Made by a program: the position numbers and the translations under genes. Of a stretch of 10,518 nucleotides of DNA, positions 6,373 to 10,518 are shown piece after piece (positions within the stretch are counted from its first letter, which is position 1; each line of letters opens with the position of its first letter). The notes beneath the pieces were generated by a model, which ran no database searches, was not told where the DNA came from, and was given only the letters and a program-made list of their open reading frames with translations. The DNA is from Stenotrophomonas sp. (lineage in GTDB: Bacteria > Pseudomonadota > Gammaproteobacteria > Xanthomonadales > Xanthomonadaceae), in assembly GCA_003525885.1 (NCBI GenBank), contig DQIG01000114.1, positions 1 through 10,518 on the forward strand, written 5' to 3'.

Positions 6373-7191
6373 ATGGAAGCCTTCCCCAGTTCCCCCGGCC
6401 AACTGATCCGGTCCCTGATCGACAACCGCCGACTGGTCCTCGCACTGGCGGCGCGCGAAATCGCCGCCCGTTACCGCGGGTCCTTGCTGGGACTGGCGTG
6501 GGCGCTCGTGCAGCCGATCTTCATGCTCGCCATCTATACGCTGGTGTTCAGCGAGGTCTTCAAGGCCCGCTGGCCCGGCGGCAGCGGTTCGCGCACCGAA
6601 TTCGCCCTGGTGCTGTTCAGCGGCCTGCTGGTGTTCAACCTGTTCAGCGAGGTATTCAACCGCGCCCCGGGCCTGATCGTCGGCAACGCCAACTACGTGA
6701 AAAAGGTGGTATTCCCGCTGGAGGTCCTGCCGTGGGTCAGCGTGCTCACCGCGATGTTCAGCCTGGCGGTGAACCTGGTGGTCTGGCTGCTGTTCTACCT
6801 GGTGTCCACCGGTCTGCCGCCGATGACCGCGCTGCTGGCGCCGCTGGTGATGGTCCCGATGATCCTGTTCATGACCGGCATTGCCTGGCTGCTCTCTGCG
6901 CTGGGCGTGTTCCTGCGCGACACCGCGCAGATCACCGCGATCATCACCACCGCCGTGATGTTCCTGACACCCATCTTCTATCCGATCGATGCGATCCCGG
7001 CGTCGTTGCGGCCGGTGCTGAACATCAATCCACTGGCGCCCATCGTCGCGCAGATGCGCGATGTCCTGATGTGGGGCAAGGGGCTGGACCCGGTGGTCTA
7101 TCCGACCTGCCTGCTGGTCTCGCTGGCGGTGTTCTTCCTGGGCTTTGCCTTCTTCCAGCGCACACGCAAGGGGTTTGCCGATGTGCTCTGA
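6373..7191 (+). CDS. wzm: O-antigen ABC transporter permease Wzm
   Basis: This 272-aa ABC-2-type permease has about six membrane segments (roughly 41-62, 76-96, 117-143, 152-180, 187-203, 242-262). Hallmarks of polysaccharide exporters are visible: REIAARYRGSLLGLAWALVQP (28-48) in an amphipathic N-terminal stretch leading into the first span, NANYVKKVVFPLEVLP (105-120), the LTPIFYP motif (198-204), NINPLAPIV (217-225) and the terminal KGFADVL. With Wzt it exports a completed, undecaprenyl-diphosphate-linked O-polysaccharide from cytoplasm to periplasm. An in-frame TGA lies immediately before the ATG (6370-6372), so the protein cannot start earlier; the Shine-Dalgarno is weak. The stop lies inside the start of wzt (11-base overlap), as expected for subunits made in fixed ratio. 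Identity as an LPS rather than a capsule or teichoic-acid exporter rests on the partner Wzt and locus context. Confidence 0.93.
   Translation: MEAFPSSPGQLIRSLIDNRRLVLALAAREIAARYRGSLLGLAWALVQPIFMLAIYTLVFSEVFKARWPGGSGSRTEFALVLFSGLLVFNLFSEVFNRAPGLIVGNANYVKKVVFPLEVLPWVSVLTAMFSLAVNLVVWLLFYLVSTGLPPMTALLAPLVMVPMILFMTGIAWLLSALGVFLRDTAQITAIITTAVMFLTPIFYPIDAIPASLRPVLNINPLAPIVAQMRDVLMWGKGLDPVVYPTCLLVSLAVFFLGFAFFQRTRKGFADVL
7168..7173 (+). promoter_or_regulatory. Ribosome binding site (AAGGGG) fixing the wzt start at 7181
   Basis: AAGGGG lies seven bases before the ATG at 7181, inside the end of wzm. An in-frame ATG at 7145 would add 12 residues not typical of Wzt and lies further inside wzm, so 7181 is preferred. 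Confidence 0.7.
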
Positions 7192-8497
7192 CATCGCCAT
7201 CCAGGTGCAGGGCCTGGGCAAGTGCTTCAACGTCTATGAGAAGCCGACGCACCGGCTGATGCAGATGCTGTGGCGGGGCCGCCGGCAGTACTACCGGGAA
7301 TTCTGGGCACTGCGCGATGTGGGCTTCACCATCCATCGTGGCGAGACGGTGGGCATCATCGGCCGCAACGGTGCCGGCAAGTCGACCCTGCTGCAGATGA
7401 TCTGCGGCACGCTGACTCCCACCGAAGGCGCGATCACCGTCAATGGACGGGTGGCGGCACTGCTGGAGCTGGGCGCCGGCTTCAACCCCGAATTCTCCGG
7501 TCGCGAGAACGTCTATCTTGCCGCGTCGCTGTACGGCGTGGAAAAGGAGGAGGTGACCCGTCGCTTCGCCGAAATCGCCGCCTTCGCCGATATCGGCGAT
7601 TTCATCAACCAGCCGGTCAAGACCTATTCCAGCGGCATGTACGTGCGCTTGGCATTTGCCGTCATTGCCCACGTGGATGCAGACATCCTGATCATCGACG
7701 AGGCACTGAGCGTCGGCGATGCCTACTTCCAGCAGAAGTGCATGCGGTTCCTTGCAGGCTTCCAGCGCGGCGGTGGCACCCTCCTCTTCGTCAGCCATGA
7801 CATGGGCGCGGTCAACGCGCTCTGTGCATCCGCCGTGCTGTTGCGACGGCAGGACGGGCAGTACCAGTGCGATATCGGTTCTGCACGCGAGATCTCTGCC
7901 ATCTATCTGCGCGACCTCTATGCGGACCGCCAGGAATCGGCTGTGGCCAAGCCGAACGCAGCCCTCAGCCAGGGCAGCTACGATGCGGATAGCGTGGAAG
8001 CGACCCATTTCCATGCAGGCGCCTTCCGCCCGGACGTGGACAGCTTCGGCGCAGGGGGCGCGCACATCGAGAGCGCGGTGTTCACCGACGTCGATGGCAA
8101 CATCGTGTCCGAGTTCTCTTCGCAGGACGACGTGCGCCTGGTGGTGACCGCGCGGGCAGGCAAGGCCCTGGACTATCCCGCCATCGGCTTCATGCTGAAG
8201 GACCGTAAGGGACAGTACCTGGTGGCCGAAAGCTCCGACAGCTACCTTCGCGATGAGGCCATCGCCGTCGAGCAGGGAAGCGTCTTCACCGTAACGTTCC
8301 AGATGCGCCTCCCTCGCCTGATCCGCGGCGAATACAGCCTGGATATCGCACTCGCCGAGGGCCCCGGCGATGACCACGTGCAACACCACTGGCTGCACGA
8401 TGCCATCGTCCTGACGGCCCTCAACCCACAACTGGTCCACGGCATTTCCGGCGCGCAGCCGCTGGCAGTGTCGTTCCGTACATCTCATCGCTCATGA
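7181..8497 (+). CDS. wzt: O-antigen ABC transporter ATP-binding protein Wzt with C-terminal carbohydrate-binding domain
   Basis: The protein is 438 aa. The nucleotide-binding domain (about 1-250) has Walker A GRNGAGKST (61-69), signature YSSGMYVRLA (149-158), Walker B ILIIDE (169-174) and the switch histidine H206 in FVSHDM. The sequence before Walker A carries the extended insert seen in polysaccharide exporters (FNVYEKPTHRLMQML, 16-30). Residues about 265-425 form an additional beta-rich domain with the features of the Wzt C-terminal family (for example EYSLDIALAEG, 384-394). In E. coli O9a Wzt this domain binds the chemically capped end of the O-chain and makes export cap-dependent. The protein is therefore longer than capsule-type KpsT/TagH-like ATPases without this domain, and a specific end-group is likely required here. 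The start overlaps wzm by 11 bases and the stop overlaps the next gene as ATGA, giving a coupled export/synthesis operon. Confidence 0.95.
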   Translation: MCSDIAIQVQGLGKCFNVYEKPTHRLMQMLWRGRRQYYREFWALRDVGFTIHRGETVGIIGRNGAGKSTLLQMICGTLTPTEGAITVNGRVAALLELGAGFNPEFSGRENVYLAASLYGVEKEEVTRRFAEIAAFADIGDFINQPVKTYSSGMYVRLAFAVIAHVDADILIIDEALSVGDAYFQQKCMRFLAGFQRGGGTLLFVSHDMGAVNALCASAVLLRRQDGQYQCDIGSAREISAIYLRDLYADRQESAVAKPNAALSQGSYDADSVEATHFHAGAFRPDVDSFGAGGAHIESAVFTDVDGNIVSEFSSQDDVRLVVTARAGKALDYPAIGFMLKDRKGQYLVAESSDSYLRDEAIAVEQGSVFTVTFQMRLPRLIRGEYSLDIALAEGPGDDHVQHHWLHDAIVLTALNPQLVHGISGAQPLAVSFRTSHRS

Positions 8498-10518
8498 TCA
8501 TCATTACTGGACGTCACGGCGTTTTCGAAACGCTCCCCGGTGACACCGTCATCGCCGATTCGCTGCGCTGGTATGGGGAGTGGGCCGAGAACGAGCTGGC
8601 GTTGCTTCGCCGCTTCATTGCGCCTGGAAGCGTCGTTGCCGACGTAGGCTCCTTCATCGGCACCCATGCTGTGGCCCTTGCCCGGAACATCGGCAGCCTG
8701 GGACATGTCCACGCATTCGAACCGCGTCGCAATGCCTTTGCCATCCTCCAACGCAACATCGAACGCAACGGACTCACCCGACAGGTCACGGCCCACAATG
8801 CCGGCCTATCCGACCATCCGGGCTCGATCTCGCTCGACGATTCGGCCGAGGAGGCCCAGAACCAGGGCGGCCTGAGCCTGATCGATGCCGGCCGCGGCTA
8901 CACGGTGCGCATCGTCACCCTCGACTCCTTGCAGCTGACACGCCTGGATCTGCTGAAGGTTGACGTGGAGGGCATGGAAGCGCAGGTGCTTACCGGTGCC
9001 ATGGAGACGCTGCAGCGCTGCCGCCCGGTCGTCTTTGCCGAATGCAACTCGGTGGAGGGCGCCGCGACCACCTTGGCCGCCGTGGCACAGCTGGACTACG
9101 CCGCCTTTGGAGTGGTCTACCCGGCCTTCAATCCCGACAACTTCAACAACTGCCCGGACAACTTCCACGGCGCCAATGCCGAATGCGGTCTGTTCCTGGT
9201 GCCGCGTGAACGCGCGCAGGGGGACGCGATTGAAGGAATGCGGCGCATCACTTCGCTGGAAGACGTAGTGGCGCTGCTGCTGGAGAAGCCGCAGTACCTG
9301 CCGGAAATGCTGCCCGATGCACCGGCCGTTCCGGCCGTCCACCGCAGCCATCCGCTGCCGCCGCCTGCTGAGGCACGCGTGCAGCGCCCGCTGCATGTGG
9401 TCGCCCCGTTCTACCGCAACGAGCAGTTGGTAGCTCCGTTCATGCGCGGCCTGCGCAGCGTCGCCGGGGAACTGGCGCGTGCGGGCGCGTCGGTCTGGCT
9501 GTACAACGACAGCCCGGACTACGCTCCGCTGGGCGCAGCACTGCAGAAAGCGGCCGCCGAAGGTCTTGACGGCGTCGAGGTGCATGCGCTGGCAAACGAG
9601 GAGAACCTCGGGTTCATCGGCACCTGCAACCGCGCCTTCCAGCTCGCCATCGAGGAAGGCGCCGACGTCTTCCTGCTCAACTCCGATACCGAAGTCACCG
9701 CAGGTGCCATCGAAGAGATCCTGGCAGTGGCCGCGATCGACCCGATGATCGGCTTCGTCTGCCCGCGCAGCAACAACGCGACGCTGGCCACGCTGCCCTA
9801 CACCATGGAACACGCCGATGTGACCGTCGAGCAGGCGCTTGCCAAGTTCCTGCCCCTTGCGCGCCGGCTGCCCCGTTTCTCGTTCATCCCCACTGCCGTC
9901 GGCTTCGCGCTGTGGATCCGCGGCACGCTGTTGGCGGAGTTCGGCATCTTCGACACGGTCTACGGCAAGGGCTACAACGAAGAGAACGACCTGATCATGC
10001 GCGCCAACCGCGCAGGCTATCGGGCCGCGCTGGCCAACCATGCCTTCGTCTGGCACCAGGGTGAACAGTCATTCTCGACCACGGGCCAGCAACGGTCCGA
10101 GCGCGAGGAGATCAATGGTGCAGTGCTGCGCCAGCGCTACCCGGAGTACGCCCCGCTCATCTATCGCTACTTCACATCGCCAGAGTACCGTGCCGAACGG
10201 CTGCTGGAGGCGCTGGACCCGGTGCAGGGGCAACGAACGATCGCCTTCGACTTCTCGTCCTTCGGGCCGTTCCACAACGGCACGTTCGAGTCGGGCGTCA
10301 AGCTGTTGTCTGCCTCGCAGCGTGCGTGGCCCAAGGACACCCGCATCGGCGTCTTCATCAGCGCACAGGCCTGGGCTTTCCACGGCCTGGATCGCCTGCC
10401 GGGAGTCGTCCGGCTGGAACCCGGCGACCACCGTAACCGGGTCGCCGCCGTGGTCCGCATTGGCCAGCCCTACCAGCTGGAAACCCTGCTGAACCTGTTC
10501 GAGACTGCACCGGTCGTC
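8494..10518 (+). CDS. Multidomain FkbM methyltransferase-GT2-GT4-like glycosyltransferase (incomplete at right edge)
   Basis: 675 codons are open to the end of the window with no stop, so the protein is longer. Residues about 30-240 are an FkbM-type SAM-dependent methyltransferase: VVADVGSFIGTHAVALA (47-63), HAFEPRR (73-79) and LDLLKVDVEGMEAQVL (151-166). A Pro-rich linker (about 270-298) leads to a GT2 domain (about 300-545) with VVAPFYRNE (302-310), ENLGFIGTCNRAF (370-382), the DXD-like LLNSDTEV (394-401), and GKGYNEENDLIMR (491-503), typical of rhamnosyltransferase-like GT2 enzymes. From about 581 a third domain begins (IAFDFSSFGPFHNGTFESG, 583-601), resembling the N-terminus of GT4 enzymes. 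It would build, and perhaps methyl-cap, the O-chain at the inner membrane surface. Geobacillus WsaE is a known methyltransferase plus two-glycosyltransferase precedent. No clear Shine-Dalgarno is seen; the ATGA overlap with wzt suggests coupled translation. Sugar specificity cannot be read. Confidence 0.9.
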   Translation, partial: MIIITGRHGVFETLPGDTVIADSLRWYGEWAENELALLRRFIAPGSVVADVGSFIGTHAVALARNIGSLGHVHAFEPRRNAFAILQRNIERNGLTRQVTAHNAGLSDHPGSISLDDSAEEAQNQGGLSLIDAGRGYTVRIVTLDSLQLTRLDLLKVDVEGMEAQVLTGAMETLQRCRPVVFAECNSVEGAATTLAAVAQLDYAAFGVVYPAFNPDNFNNCPDNFHGANAECGLFLVPRERAQGDAIEGMRRITSLEDVVALLLEKPQYLPEMLPDAPAVPAVHRSHPLPPPAEARVQRPLHVVAPFYRNEQLVAPFMRGLRSVAGELARAGASVWLYNDSPDYAPLGAALQKAAAEGLDGVEVHALANEENLGFIGTCNRAFQLAIEEGADVFLLNSDTEVTAGAIEEILAVAAIDPMIGFVCPRSNNATLATLPYTMEHADVTVEQALAKFLPLARRLPRFSFIPTAVGFALWIRGTLLAEFGIFDTVYGKGYNEENDLIMRANRAGYRAALANHAFVWHQGEQSFSTTGQQRSEREEINGAVLRQRYPEYAPLIYRYFTSPEYRAERLLEALDPVQGQRTIAFDFSSFGPFHNGTFESGVKLLSASQRAWPKDTRIGVFISAQAWAFHGLDRLPGVVRLEPGDHRNRVAAVVRIGQPYQLETLLNLFETAPVV

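Noticed and set aside
7145..7180. Earlier wzt start at 7145
   Set aside because: The ATG at 7181 has a better placed AAGGGG and gives the expected Wzt N-terminus; the extra 12 residues look like readthrough of wzm.
7025..8488. Long open frame on the minus strand opposite wzt
   Set aside because: It lies opposite an unambiguous Wzt with all ABC motifs. The antisense product has no recognisable motif.
8806..10056. Long open frame on the minus strand opposite the methyltransferase-glycosyltransferase gene
   Set aside because: The + strand frame is continuous through clear FkbM and GT2 motifs. The minus-strand product is low-complexity and unlike known proteins.
1..10518. Insertion sequence, CRISPR array, tRNA or other mobile signature
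   Set aside because: No transposase or integrase frame, no regularly spaced direct repeats and no tRNA-like cloverleaf was noticed on either strand.

Overview
The window looks like the O-antigen (LPS side-chain) locus of a high-GC gammaproteobacterium. Stenotrophomonas, Xanthomonas or a close relative is most likely. This is inferred from the GC-rich third codon positions, the ATGA/TGATG gene overlaps, and the order GtrA-like protein, Wzm, Wzt, large multidomain glycosyltransferase. No species marker gene is present. All recognisable genes are on the + strand.

Layout. (1) 2-196: last 64 codons of a gene that starts outside the window, probably a nucleotide-sugar epimerase/dehydratase of the SDR type. 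(2) 197-393: non-coding, with nested inverted repeats. (3) 394-2598: a 734-aa polytopic membrane protein with an N-terminal extracytoplasmic domain and GT-C-like loop motifs; its codon use looks less GC-rich than that of its neighbours. (4) 2723-6299: a tightly overlapped trio of a 430-aa FAD-dependent oxidoreductase, a 628-aa polytopic membrane protein and a 133-aa GtrA-family protein. (5) 6300-6372: a short gap with a GC-rich hairpin. (6) 6373-10518: wzm, wzt with a C-terminal carbohydrate-binding domain, and a giant enzyme that runs off the right edge. The visible part of that enzyme fuses an FkbM-type methyltransferase, a GT2 glycosyltransferase and the start of a GT4-like domain.

How the genes fit together. 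Wzm and Wzt form the ABC transporter that exports an undecaprenyl-diphosphate-linked O-polysaccharide already completed in the cytoplasm. The fusion enzyme probably extends the chain, and its methyltransferase domain may cap it. In characterised systems the Wzt C-terminal domain recognises such a cap. The upstream genes look like a separate decoration module. A GtrA-type protein would flip a polyprenyl-phosphate sugar, and one or both polytopic GT-C-like proteins would transfer that sugar to the polymer in the periplasm. The FAD enzyme may make or modify the sugar donor. No GtrB-type polyprenyl-phosphate glycosyltransferase is seen here.

The least expected observation is that the two polytopic proteins appear to carry the same kind of soluble extracytoplasmic domain, at the N-terminus of one and near the C-terminus of the other. 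A matching residue pattern supports this. I see no mobile element, CRISPR array, tRNA or rRNA.
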